A DNA stretch of 35,441 bases, from contig JAPUGV010000101.1 of the NCBI GenBank assembly GCA_027298025.1, positions 1 through 35,441 on the forward strand, in the 5' to 3' direction. Source of the stretch: Chloroflexota bacterium (GTDB taxonomy: Bacteria; Chloroflexota; Anaerolineae; Anaerolineales; E44-bin32). Positions 26,264 to 34,792 of the stretch are shown here, piece by piece; within the stretch, counting starts at the first letter, position 1, and each line of letters starts with the position of its first letter. A model generated the notes under the pieces. That model did not search any database and was not told the DNA's origin. It saw only the letters and a program-made list of their open reading frames with translations. The translations under genes and the position numbers were made by a program.

Positions 26264-27649
26264 ATGAAACGCCCTCCAAAGTGGGCCGTTTGGGCTCTGG
26301 GTGGCGCGTTTGTCCTGATGGCGATGCTCTCCGCTCTGCTGGTTTTCAGCACCGCCCGAGGGATCGCATCCACATGGTCGGGGGTCGGACTGCCGGCGAT
26401 TTTTGGCTCGCAAGAAGATGAGCCTACCGCGCCCGGAGAAGGCAATTCTGCGCCTTTGGCAGCGGTCGAACTTATCGACGACACTCCTACCTGGAACGGC
26501 GTCGACCGCATTAACATCCTGCTCCTGGGACTGGATTTCCGAGATTGGGAGACGGGAGATGGTCCGCCGCGCACCGATACGATGATGCTGGTCACCATAG
26601 ATCCCATCGCTGAGACAGCTGGGATGCTTTCTATACCACGCGACCTGTGGGTTGAGATTCCCGGATTTGAACACAATCGCATCAACACCGCCTACTTCCT
26701 CGGTGAAGCAAATAGGTTGCCGGGCGGGGGCGCAGGTTTGGCGATGGCAACCGTGGAAAACTTTCTGGGGGTCGATGTAAATTACTATGCATTGCTCGAA
26801 TTCTCCACCTTCGAACGCATGATTGACGAGATCGGCGGCATCGAGGTGCTTGTCCCCGAACGGATGAAGATTTCACCCATCGGCCGAACCAGTTTCTATC
26901 TGGATGCTAAAGCCCATCATCTGAATGGGGCCTACACACTGGCCTATGCCCGGGCGCGCAAGACCGAAGGGGGCGATTTCGATCGTGCCGAGCGACAACA
27001 GCAAGTGGTCATGGCAGTGCGAGACAAGATCTTCCAACTCGATTCCATGCCAACCCTTCTTGCCAAGGCACCCATCCTCTATCAAGAGCTGGCCTCCGGG
27101 ATCCACACCAACCTTAGCTTCAATGAGATGGTCAGCTTAGCCTTGCTGGCAATGAAGGTATCCCCTAGCGAAGTTGAACGAGGAGTCATTGCCCCCCCGG
27201 ACATGGTGCTGCTGGAGACTCATTTTGATGGATCTCAGGTGCTCAAGCCGATTACGGATAAGGTGCGGGCGTTGCGGGATGAGATCTTCACTGGCACGGG
27301 GGCCATCGCTCCAACGGTGCAGGATCCTCAAGCTACCGAGGCCGCGCAAATCGAGAGCGCTCGGCTGGCAATTCTGAACGGCGCCGGCATCGAAGGGCTC
27401 GCCACCGAGACGGCAGAATTTCTAACCAGCCAGGGGCTGAATATTGTCCAGATTTCCAACGCGGACCGTCATGACTACGACAAAACGCGCCTTATCGTAC
27501 ACAGCCAGAATTACCCATACACGCTGCGTTATCTGACGGAGATGCTTGGCCTGACGGATGGACAGATCCTACGCCCCGTCTATCCGTTGCCCGATCTCGA
27601 CGTGGAAGTGATCCTGGGGTGGGACTGGGCTAACGGCGATCGTCCGTAG
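26264..27649 (+). CDS. LytR-CpsA-Psr (LCP) family protein with LytR_C domain
   Basis: NILLLGLDFRD...RTDTMMLVTIDPIAETAGMLSIPRDLWVEIPG...RINTAYFLG; C-terminal LAILNGAGIEGLATETAEFL. Confidence 0.95.
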   Translation: MKRPPKWAVWALGGAFVLMAMLSALLVFSTARGIASTWSGVGLPAIFGSQEDEPTAPGEGNSAPLAAVELIDDTPTWNGVDRINILLLGLDFRDWETGDGPPRTDTMMLVTIDPIAETAGMLSIPRDLWVEIPGFEHNRINTAYFLGEANRLPGGGAGLAMATVENFLGVDVNYYALLEFSTFERMIDEIGGIEVLVPERMKISPIGRTSFYLDAKAHHLNGAYTLAYARARKTEGGDFDRAERQQQVVMAVRDKIFQLDSMPTLLAKAPILYQELASGIHTNLSFNEMVSLALLAMKVSPSEVERGVIAPPDMVLLETHFDGSQVLKPITDKVRALRDEIFTGTGAIAPTVQDPQATEAAQIESARLAILNGAGIEGLATETAEFLTSQGLNIVQISNADRHDYDKTRLIVHSQNYPYTLRYLTEMLGLTDGQILRPVYPLPDLDVEVILGWDWANGDRP

Positions 27650-27671
27650 CAATCTGGTGGGCTATGCAATA

Positions 27672-27697
27672 AAAGGGCGTCCGTGAGGACGCCCTTT
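27672..27697 (+). terminator. rho-independent terminator after the LCP gene
   Basis: AAAGGGCGTCC-GTGA-GGACGCCCTTT perfect 11-bp stem followed by a T-rich CTGATTTT. Confidence 0.85.
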
Positions 27698-27745
27698 CTG
27701 ATTTTCGTGGCCTGCGCCCCATTTACCGAAGCGAGGGGAGCCCGG

Positions 27746-28252
27746 TCACGCAATCAACAAAATCCCAATCCCAACCGCAATACCCAGCATAGCGCCGGCC
27801 AGAGCATCCGAGAGGTAGTGCAGATCCATCGCCACCCGCGAAAGTGTGACCAACGGAGTCCAAATCAGCAAAATAGGTGCCAACCACGCAGGCCCCCACC
27901 CGATAACCAGGACTGTCAGCATCGTCGCTCTGGCTGCGTGGCCGGAGGGGAAAGAATGTGGATCGGTGCGCCTGTAGATCGATCCCCATTCGCCTTTCGG
28001 TCGTCGCCGGCGAATCAGAAACTTCAACGCGATGACGATCAGGGCCGTTACAAAAATGCCGACCAGCAGGCCGACCGCCCATCGTTTCTGCAGCACATCG
28101 CCAAACACCCACACCGCGGCCAACCCTGCGCCCCAAAACCAGGAATCGCCGGAGTGCGCCAGCAGAGCGCCGATCGATCGCAGGGCCGCCGACCGCTCGG
28201 CGAAACTTATCCTTGCCGACCAGCGGCGGTCAACTTCGAGCAAGCTTTCCAA
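27746..28252 (-). CDS. PAP2 family phosphatase
   Basis: KFLIRRRRPKGEWGS...PHSFPSGHAARATMLTV...SRVAMDLHYLSDALAGAMLG. Confidence 0.93.
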   Translation of the reverse strand: MESLLEVDRRWSARISFAERSAALRSIGALLAHSGDSWFWGAGLAAVWVFGDVLQKRWAVGLLVGIFVTALIVIALKFLIRRRRPKGEWGSIYRRTDPHSFPSGHAARATMLTVLVIGWGPAWLAPILLIWTPLVTLSRVAMDLHYLSDALAGAMLGIAVGIGILLIA

Positions 28253-28254
28253 AT

Positions 28255-28548
28255 TTAGTCCGAGGAGTTTAGTTTGCCTTCCGGCTCCCAGCAGAGCGCC
28301 TCAAGATCGAGGCCATTGCTCGGGTCGAACGCGACACCCTCATCTTCGAGCAAGGTACGCTGGAGGGCAGGGCCCATACCGTTCCGGCCGCTGATCCGAC
28401 CCTGGGCATTGACCACCCGGTGCCAGGGCAGCTGCTCCGGGCAATGCCTTAGAGCGTATCCAACCCAGCGAGCTCTGATACGAGCATAGGCCGCAATTTC
28501 GACGCCAGATGGAGGTGGGATCAGGGCCGCGATTCCGCCATAGGTCAT
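28255..28548 (-). CDS. alkyltransferase-like (ATL/YbaZ) MGMT-family protein; true start likely upstream
   Basis: LPWHRVVNAQGRIS with Trp where MGMT has the Cys of PCHRV; in-frame upstream sequence HRAAVFEIVGQIPEGRV is conserved. Confidence 0.85.
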   Translation of the reverse strand: MTYGGIAALIPPPSGVEIAAYARIRARWVGYALRHCPEQLPWHRVVNAQGRISGRNGMGPALQRTLLEDEGVAFDPSNGLDLEALCWEPEGKLNSSD

Positions 28549-28634
28549 GACACGACCTTCAGGTATCTGTCCTACGATTTCGAAAACCGCCGCGCGGTGG
28601 GCACGGCGATCTACAGGCTGATGCCTGTCGCCTA

Positions 28635-29468
28635 TCAGGTCCCCCAGTCGCGCATGTAGAGGAAGTCGTATCCGATGGTGCGATTACTGAGTTTGGCAAT
28701 CGGCGGCATCACGCGCTTGAAATGGTTTCGTCGCATAAGCTCCGAGACATTTTCGACAAATCCACGATCGAAGCCGGCGTCCACGCAATCATCTGGGGAG
28801 TGGCGCCGATCCACGAGCAGATACAGCAGCTTATCAACCTCTTCATAGGTAAATCCCAACTCCCCCTCGTCCGTCTGTCCGATCCATAGGTCTGCGGAGG
28901 GAGGCTTTTCCAGGATCACCTCAGGCACGCCCATCTCGACCGCAAGCGGACGAACCTGGGTCTTGTAGAGATCCCCTAATGGACTGATGGCCGAAGCGGC
29001 GTCGCCGAATTGGGTCGTGTAGCCCAGCAGCTTCTCCGTTTTATTTCCGGTGCCTATCACCAGGCCATGAAATTCGGCGGATTGATCGTACAAAACGATC
29101 ATGCGCATGCGGGCCATAATATTCCCGCGGCGCACTTGCTGATCCTCCGGTATGGCTCCAATCAGCGCGTCCGCCGCCTCAGAAATTGGCAGAGTCACCT
29201 CTTGAACGCCGGTCATTTCGATCACTAGTCCTGCGTGCTCGAGCGAATCGGGGGAGGAAGTAGTATATGGCATGCGCACTGCCATCACATTTTCCGGGCC
29301 CAGCGCCTCCGCAGCCAATGCACAAGTCAATGATGAATCGACTCCACCGGACAGTCCGACAACGGCCCGCTCGAACCCTACTCGGCTCGTTTCGCTGCGG
29401 ATGAATCCAGTGAGGATCTTTCGGGCGAGCGCCGGATTGATTTCCAGGTTGATTTCGTCTTGTTTCAT
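28635..29468 (-). CDS. nadE: NAD+ synthase (synthetase domain)
   Basis: VVGLSGGVDSSLTCALAAEALGPENVMAVRMPY; GTGNKTEKLLGYTTQFGD. Confidence 0.96.
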   Translation of the reverse strand: MKQDEINLEINPALARKILTGFIRSETSRVGFERAVVGLSGGVDSSLTCALAAEALGPENVMAVRMPYTTSSPDSLEHAGLVIEMTGVQEVTLPISEAADALIGAIPEDQQVRRGNIMARMRMIVLYDQSAEFHGLVIGTGNKTEKLLGYTTQFGDAASAISPLGDLYKTQVRPLAVEMGVPEVILEKPPSADLWIGQTDEGELGFTYEEVDKLLYLLVDRRHSPDDCVDAGFDRGFVENVSELMRRNHFKRVMPPIAKLSNRTIGYDFLYMRDWGT

Positions 29469-30340
29469 TCCGGACGTTTTCCTGATTCGGGCAGGCCGGA
29501 GTGCCGAATACGTAGTAGCTCGCGCTGGACCAAATCCGTTCGTTCATCCCGCAGCAGCGGAAGTCGGGTGCGTGCGCGATTTAGCTGCTGTAAATCAAGC
29601 TCGACCACAAACAAGCTTTCCTCGTGATAGGGACCGCGCGCTAACAATTCTCCATGCGGATCGAACACTACGGATCCACCCCAGAATCCCAACCCGTCTT
29701 CAAATCCAACCCGACCAACGTTGGTAACGAAAGTGGTGAAGAGGCTGGCGTAGGCTTGAGCGACATGCTCCACCCAGCGAGCAGATTCTAAAGTTTGCTC
29801 GGCGTCGAGCCCGCGTCCCGGCGAGGCAGAGATAAAGAGCAAGATATCCGCGCCGTCAAGCCACAGTAGATAGGGCGGCGAAGCGTGCCAAAAATCCTCA
29901 CAGATGAGCACCCCCAAGCGGCCAAAACGAGTGTTGAAGGCCCGAATGGAATCTCCCCATGCGAAAAAGCGGCTCTCGTCGAACAATCCGTAGGTGGGCA
30001 GGTAAACCTTGCGGTGCACGCTGAGGATTTCTCCCTGCGATAAGTAAGCCGCGGAGTTATAGATGCGGTGGCGCTTATCGTGCTCCACGAAGCCCACAAG
30101 CAGATCCGTCCGTTGACTGGCCGTAAGGAGCGTTTGGAAAACAGGATCGTCCGCCATAGGTCGGCGGGCCACAGCGGCCGTAAGGTCCTGTAAGGCGTAG
30201 CCCGTGAGCGATAGCTCAGGAAAAACCACCAGGTCCGCCTTGGCCTGGACCGCCTCGTCGATGCGCGCCATATGCGTCTCGAGATTGGCCTCTACGTCCC
30301 CCAACACCGTGTCTATTTGGGCTATGGCGAGTCGGATCAT
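29465..30340 (-). CDS. nitrilase-family amidohydrolase (NAD synthase glutaminase-like)
   Basis: MIRLAIAQIDTVLGDVEANL...ADLVVFPELSLTGY...HRKVYLPTYGLFDESRFF...LGVLICEDFWH; ATGA overlap with nadE. Confidence 0.93.
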   Translation of the reverse strand: MIRLAIAQIDTVLGDVEANLETHMARIDEAVQAKADLVVFPELSLTGYALQDLTAAVARRPMADDPVFQTLLTASQRTDLLVGFVEHDKRHRIYNSAAYLSQGEILSVHRKVYLPTYGLFDESRFFAWGDSIRAFNTRFGRLGVLICEDFWHASPPYLLWLDGADILLFISASPGRGLDAEQTLESARWVEHVAQAYASLFTTFVTNVGRVGFEDGLGFWGGSVVFDPHGELLARGPYHEESLFVVELDLQQLNRARTRLPLLRDERTDLVQRELLRIRHSGLPESGKRPE

Positions 30341-31080
30341 CTGCTCAGATTGACCACGACTGCGATCAGTCCCAGGGCCAGAACTGCCGCCGAGCCGAGA
30401 CCGTCCCATCGGATCCCGGCAAGCGCCGGCATGGGGTCACCGCGGGTAAACGATAAGCCCAGTGCGATCAAAGCCACGAGTGAGAGGGATAAGGCGGCCA
30501 GTAGGCCGGGCCGCAGATCCAGGTGGGAAAGCCAGTACAGTGCGCCGACCACGATCAGCGAGAGCAGTCCTCCCAACACTTGCGTGGGCCAGCGCGGCGC
30601 GATGTTTCCAATCATATCGGGCGCCGGCGGAGTGAGAAGTCCGGGAGCTGTCTTGAGTCCGTAGGCACAGCGATCAACCCAACAACCCAGCCATGCAGCC
30701 GAAGCCAAGATCGCGGCTGGGATTGCCAGCGAATCCGCGTGCATCCAGAATGAACGCCGGCTCAGCAAAACATAGACAGCCAGGCCTATCAAAGCCCCGA
30801 AAGCCCCGGCCGCCCAGCTAAGACCGCCCTGCCAGAAGTAGAAGGCCTCCCCGGGCCGGGCGCTAAAGTAGCTCCAGTGGGTGACTACGTATCCGGCTCG
30901 GGCTCCTGGCAACCCGGCCAATAGGGCGATGAGACCTGCGTCGATACGCGCCGTCGAATCGCTGCCCTGCCAGGTTGGCTGAAGACCCAACCACAAGAGG
31001 GAAATCAGCGCACCGATGGCAAAGATCCATGGGTAGGCGTCAAACACACCCAGATCCAGCGGCCCACGGAAGTCTACCAT
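30337..31080 (-). CDS. prolipoprotein diacylglyceryl transferase-like membrane protein
   Basis: GLPGARAGYVVTHWSYFSARPGEAFYFWQGGLSWAAGAFGALIG; multi-TM; ATGA overlap with the next gene. Confidence 0.75.
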   Translation of the reverse strand: MVDFRGPLDLGVFDAYPWIFAIGALISLLWLGLQPTWQGSDSTARIDAGLIALLAGLPGARAGYVVTHWSYFSARPGEAFYFWQGGLSWAAGAFGALIGLAVYVLLSRRSFWMHADSLAIPAAILASAAWLGCWVDRCAYGLKTAPGLLTPPAPDMIGNIAPRWPTQVLGGLLSLIVVGALYWLSHLDLRPGLLAALSLSLVALIALGLSFTRGDPMPALAGIRWDGLGSAAVLALGLIAVVVNLSR

Positions 31081-31093
31081 TTCCGCGTGACTG

Positions 31094-31099
31094 TATAAT
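31094..31099 (+). promoter_or_regulatory. -10 box immediately upstream of the GNAT gene
   Basis: TATAAT then CAAGA then ATG at 31105. Confidence 0.5.
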
Positions 31100-31104
31100 C
31101 AAGA

Positions 31105-32256
31105 ATGAAGGTGCCCGAAACCCAGATCGCTCCCGCTTCCACCAAGGCAGAACTCGAAGAGTTCGTCACGTTTCCATGGAAGGTCTACAGGGGCGATCCC
31201 TATTGGGTCCCTAACCTGCTCTCCGAACAAAGGAAGCTTCTAGACCGAGAGAAGAATCCCTTCTTCGAGCATGCTGAAGCCGCATTCTTCCTTGCTCGCC
31301 GAAATGGGGCGGTGGTAGGAACAATTGCCGCTTTCTCCAATCACCTCTACAACGAGACTCACAAAGACAAAACGGGTTTCTTCGGGTTTTTCGAAGTGCT
31401 GGAGGATCCAGGAACAGCAGCCGCGCTGCTGAAGACTGCTGAAGATTGGGCCAGAGCCGCCGGTCACGACCAGATCCTCGGGCCCATGCAGTACTCGACA
31501 AATGACGAGTTAGGCCTCCTGGTGGACGGATTTGATGACTCGCCCCGCATTTTGATGACCTACAACCCGCCGCGCTATCAGGGCTACATTGAGAGCTCCG
31601 GATACGAGAAAGAGAAGGACCTGTGGGCCTATAAAGTTGGAGTTCGCGAGCTGCTGGAAAACATGCCCGAGAAGGTGCACCGAGTAGGTGAAAAAATCCT
31701 AAAGCGTTGGAACCTTTCCGTTCGGAAAGTTAATTTGAAGCAATTAGACCGGGAAGTCGATATGGCCCTGCAAATATATAACGCGGCGTGGGCACCCAAT
31801 TGGGCCGCGGTGCGCCTGACCGAAAGCGAGATCAACCTGCTAGCCGAACAGCTGAAGTCAATTATTGATCCGGACCTATCTCTGTTCGTCGAGCGAGATG
31901 GTAGGCCAGTGGCGCTTGGCCTTGCCTTGCCAGATCTGAACGAACCCTTGAGGAAGGCCTATCCCAGACCCGGTATGCCAGAGCCCATTACCCTTCTGAG
32001 ATTGCTGTGGCACTGGAAGGTGCGCGGAAACATCAAATGGGTGCGTGCTTGGGCAGTGGGAATTCTTCCGGAGTACCAGGGCCAGGGCCTCGAGTCGATT
32101 CTCTTCCTCAAGCTTGCAGAGGCCGCCCGTGACAAGGGCTACGAGATGAGCGAGGCCAGCTGGATCCTCGAAGACAACGACAAAATTAATAAAAGCATCC
32201 AAATGCTCGGGGCAGAGGTCTACAAGACCTATAGGATTTATCAGAAGGCCCTCTAG
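31105..32256 (+). CDS. GNAT-like N-acetyltransferase family protein
   Basis: FVTFPWKVYRGDPYWVPNLLSEQRKLLDREKNPFFEHAEAAFFLARRNGAVVGTIAA...GILPEYQGQGLESILFLK. Confidence 0.88.
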   Translation: MKVPETQIAPASTKAELEEFVTFPWKVYRGDPYWVPNLLSEQRKLLDREKNPFFEHAEAAFFLARRNGAVVGTIAAFSNHLYNETHKDKTGFFGFFEVLEDPGTAAALLKTAEDWARAAGHDQILGPMQYSTNDELGLLVDGFDDSPRILMTYNPPRYQGYIESSGYEKEKDLWAYKVGVRELLENMPEKVHRVGEKILKRWNLSVRKVNLKQLDREVDMALQIYNAAWAPNWAAVRLTESEINLLAEQLKSIIDPDLSLFVERDGRPVALGLALPDLNEPLRKAYPRPGMPEPITLLRLLWHWKVRGNIKWVRAWAVGILPEYQGQGLESILFLKLAEAARDKGYEMSEASWILEDNDKINKSIQMLGAEVYKTYRIYQKAL

Positions 32257-32275
32257 CGTCGAATCCTCCCTGGTT

Positions 32276-32533
32276 GTGAATTCAGGGGAAGCAACCGAGC
32301 TTGATTCTCCTCTTATCCCAAAACTGCTTTATCTAGCACGGGTCGTCGGTAGGTGGCTTACGGCGCTGGAGCAGATCCATAGAGCAGCACAAGGCATAGA
32401 CCAAAAGACCATGACCTTGCCGTATCTTGAGACGCTGAAGGATATGGGTGCCAGCCCCGCGATAAAATTCACCTTTCCGATGGAGTCTACGAGCCTGCTG
32501 GATAACATCAAGCGCGGAGACAATTCCTCCTAG
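32276..32533 (+). pseudogene. possible remnant of an SPFH/band-7-like protein C-terminus
   Basis: TMTLPYLETLKDMGASPAIKFTFPMESTSLLDNI resembles SPFH-family C-termini; no SPFH core upstream. Confidence 0.35.
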
Positions 32534-32664
32534 GCACGCAGACGAGTGGCGACGGGCCGCGAGCAGGTGAGCGCGCAGACCACTATCTTTCCCAGAAAGG
32601 ATTCCGAATCGCAAAGCCCCTGATCGAGCACAGACAAACTCGTCCAGATGGATCCGAGGCCAGC

Positions 32665-33096
32665 ATCCAGCCTGCTACCTGGAGGGACTTACGCGCAACC
32701 GTAGCCCTCGAAAAGGTATGCTTTGGCCGCGACTCGTGGCCATGGCCGGAGATCCTGGCGGCATTGACCTTTCCCGGCACAATCCGGCTGAAAGCGGAGC
32801 TTGAAGGCCAGATGGTAGGTTTCGCAATTGGAAATCGCAGGGGCCGAAAAGACCTGGGCTGGGTGGCCTCCATAGGGGTGCATCCGGAATACCGGCGCAG
32901 AGGATTGGGCCGGCAACTGCTTGCGGCATGTGAGCGGGAGTTGGAGACGCACCGAGTGCGGCTGTCGCTACGTAAAACCAATGAGGCCGCGCTGGAACTG
33001 TACCTTCGGGCGGGATATTCGAGAGTGGATCTCTGGCCGAAATACTATCGGGACGGTGAGGATGCGGTCGTAATGGAGAGAATCGTCACAGGTTGA
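32665..33096 (+). CDS. GNAT family N-acetyltransferase (RimI-like), start uncertain
   Basis: IQPATWRDLRATVALEKVCFGRDSWPWPEILAALTF...LGWVASIGVHPEYRRRGLGRQLLAACERELETH; first canonical start TTG 32764 is inside the domain. Confidence 0.82.
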   Translation: MQPATWRDLRATVALEKVCFGRDSWPWPEILAALTFPGTIRLKAELEGQMVGFAIGNRRGRKDLGWVASIGVHPEYRRRGLGRQLLAACERELETHRVRLSLRKTNEAALELYLRAGYSRVDLWPKYYRDGEDAVVMERIVTG

Positions 33097-33120
33097 GCCG
33101 TATTGCAACTCTGGTAAAAT
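33093..33120 (+). promoter_or_regulatory. putative rplI promoter
   Basis: TTGAGC (33093-33098)-N16-TAAAAT (33115-33120). Confidence 0.4.
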
Positions 33121-33129
33121 GCGGCCTCC

Positions 33130-33154
33130 AGGGCGTCGAGTGTCTCGGCGCCCT
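33130..33154 (+). other. hairpin in the rplI leader
   Basis: AGGGCGTCGAG-TGT-CTCGGCGCCCT, 11 bp with a single G-U pair. Confidence 0.5.
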
Positions 33155-33183
33155 AGCTTTGCAGAAAGGGAAATCGCGAAAAA

Positions 33184-33900
33184 ATGGAAGTAATGCTGCT
33201 AAAGGACGTGTACAAACTGGGTCTGGCGGGGGATGTGAAGCGCGTAGCGGATGGCTATGGCCGCAATTTCCTTATACCCAAGGGCCTGGCGACGCTGGCT
33301 ACGCCCGGGGCCTTAACTCAATCCGATCGAATTCGGACCGCAGCCGACGAGGGACGCGCCCGCCTCAACCAAGAGCTGGCCGCCGTTTTCGAGCAGCTCA
33401 ACGGCCTGCAGTTAAACTTCCCCGTCAAGGCGGGAGAAACGGGAAAGCTTTATGGCTCGGTGACCACTCAAATGATCAGCGACGCCATCCTGGAGAGCAA
33501 AGGGATTGAGGTCGATCGCAGTCAATTTGACAGCGAACCTATCCGAACGCTCGGTGTTCACTCGATGAGCGCCAGACTAACCGTAGATCTCATTCCTGAG
33601 CTCACGGTTGTTGTGCATCGTGAGGAGCTGCCGCCCGAATCTGCGTTTGAACAGGTAGCGGAGGAGGCAGAAGACCTCGGAACGTTCACCGATCTCCAGG
33701 CGGAACTTGAGGCGGAGGAAGCTGAGAAACAAGCTGAAGAGGGAGAAGAGCAAACCCTTGAAGGAGAAGCGCAAGCTGAGGGTGAGGAAGAGCAGGGGGA
33801 TCTCGAAGATCAAGGTGGGGGAGAAGATTCCGTAGTGGAAGAGAGCGAAATCGACGCGATCGCACCGGAGGAGGAAGTAGAAACAGACGAGCCGTCCTAG
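33184..33900 (+). CDS. rplI: 50S ribosomal protein L9 with long acidic C-terminal extension
   Basis: MEVMLLKDVYKLGLAGDVKRVADGYGRNFLIPKGLA; GKLYGSVTTQMI; Glu-rich tail. Confidence 0.96.
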   Translation: MEVMLLKDVYKLGLAGDVKRVADGYGRNFLIPKGLATLATPGALTQSDRIRTAADEGRARLNQELAAVFEQLNGLQLNFPVKAGETGKLYGSVTTQMISDAILESKGIEVDRSQFDSEPIRTLGVHSMSARLTVDLIPELTVVVHREELPPESAFEQVAEEAEDLGTFTDLQAELEAEEAEKQAEEGEEQTLEGEAQAEGEEEQGDLEDQGGGEDSVVEESEIDAIAPEEEVETDEPS

Positions 33901-33923
33901 CTCCTGGGGGTCAGGCAGGAAGC

Positions 33924-34757
33924 ATGGAGGAAATTGCACGGACTCTCAAGGAGGCCAGGCACCGTCTCGGCCTGACCCTGGAAGAAGCCGAACGATCGAC
34001 ACGCATTCGTGCCCACTACCTGGAGGCACTCGAGCAGGGTGAGATCCAATCCATCCCCTCTCAGGTCCAGGCGCGTGGTTTCCTTAAAAACTACTCCGAG
34101 TACCTGGGCCTAGATTCCGGGCCCATTCTCCAGCGCTATTCAGAAGTTATACATTCGCAGCGAACGCTTCCCCTGCGGAGATCTCGCCAGGATGAACAGG
34201 CTACGCGCCCCTCGGTTCGGGTGCGAAGGCGCAGGATTTCCGCCGATCTAGTGATCGCGGCCGTGATCACACTGACCGTACTGGCGGTTCTCATCTGGGG
34301 ATTCGGGCTGGTAGCAAGCGCGCTGCGCAGCCAGGCACAGGCAGCCTCTCCGTTCTTGATCCCCACATTTACTCCTACCGCAGAGGGTGAAACTCCGATA
34401 TCGGAGACAGCGCTACTGCCTCTCGCGCAAACTCCGACACCACCCTCCATTGAGATCCCGTCGGTCCTGACCGATGCCATCGACCTTCGATTGCTGATCG
34501 AACGGAGGGCCTGGCTCAGCGTAGAGGTCGATGGCGAAGTCGTCGAAAGGCGGCGTGCTGCGCCGGGAGAGCTGCTCGAGTACCAAGGCGAGGAACTTAT
34601 CAAAGTAACAACAGGCAACGGGGGCGGAATACGGGTCTTCTTTAGGGGAGAAGATCAGGGGTTACTGGGCGAGCTAAACCAGGTCGTTATTCGTCTCTGG
34701 ATCCGAGAAGGTGCGATCACACCCACTCCCAGCGCTACGCCTGAGGGCAGCGGCTGA
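33924..34757 (+). CDS. RodZ-like helix-turn-helix/DUF4115 membrane protein
   Basis: LKEARHRLGLTLEEAERSTRIRAHYLEALEQGEIQSIPSQVQARGFLKNYSEYLGLD, TM, C-terminal beta domain. Confidence 0.9.
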   Translation: MEEIARTLKEARHRLGLTLEEAERSTRIRAHYLEALEQGEIQSIPSQVQARGFLKNYSEYLGLDSGPILQRYSEVIHSQRTLPLRRSRQDEQATRPSVRVRRRRISADLVIAAVITLTVLAVLIWGFGLVASALRSQAQAASPFLIPTFTPTAEGETPISETALLPLAQTPTPPSIEIPSVLTDAIDLRLLIERRAWLSVEVDGEVVERRRAAPGELLEYQGEELIKVTTGNGGGIRVFFRGEDQGLLGELNQVVIRLWIREGAITPTPSATPEGSG

Positions 34758-34792
34758 AATCCTGCATAGGTGCAACATAAGGTAGAGGTTCG

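Noticed and set aside
27683-28258. 191-aa plus-strand ORF rich in Arg/Gln/Pro
   Set aside because: Antisense to the PAP2 phosphatase gene and overlaps the terminator region
33103-33120. TTGCAA as -35 for the rplI TAAAAT box
   Set aside because: Spacer is only 6 nt; TTGAGC with a 16-nt spacer fits better
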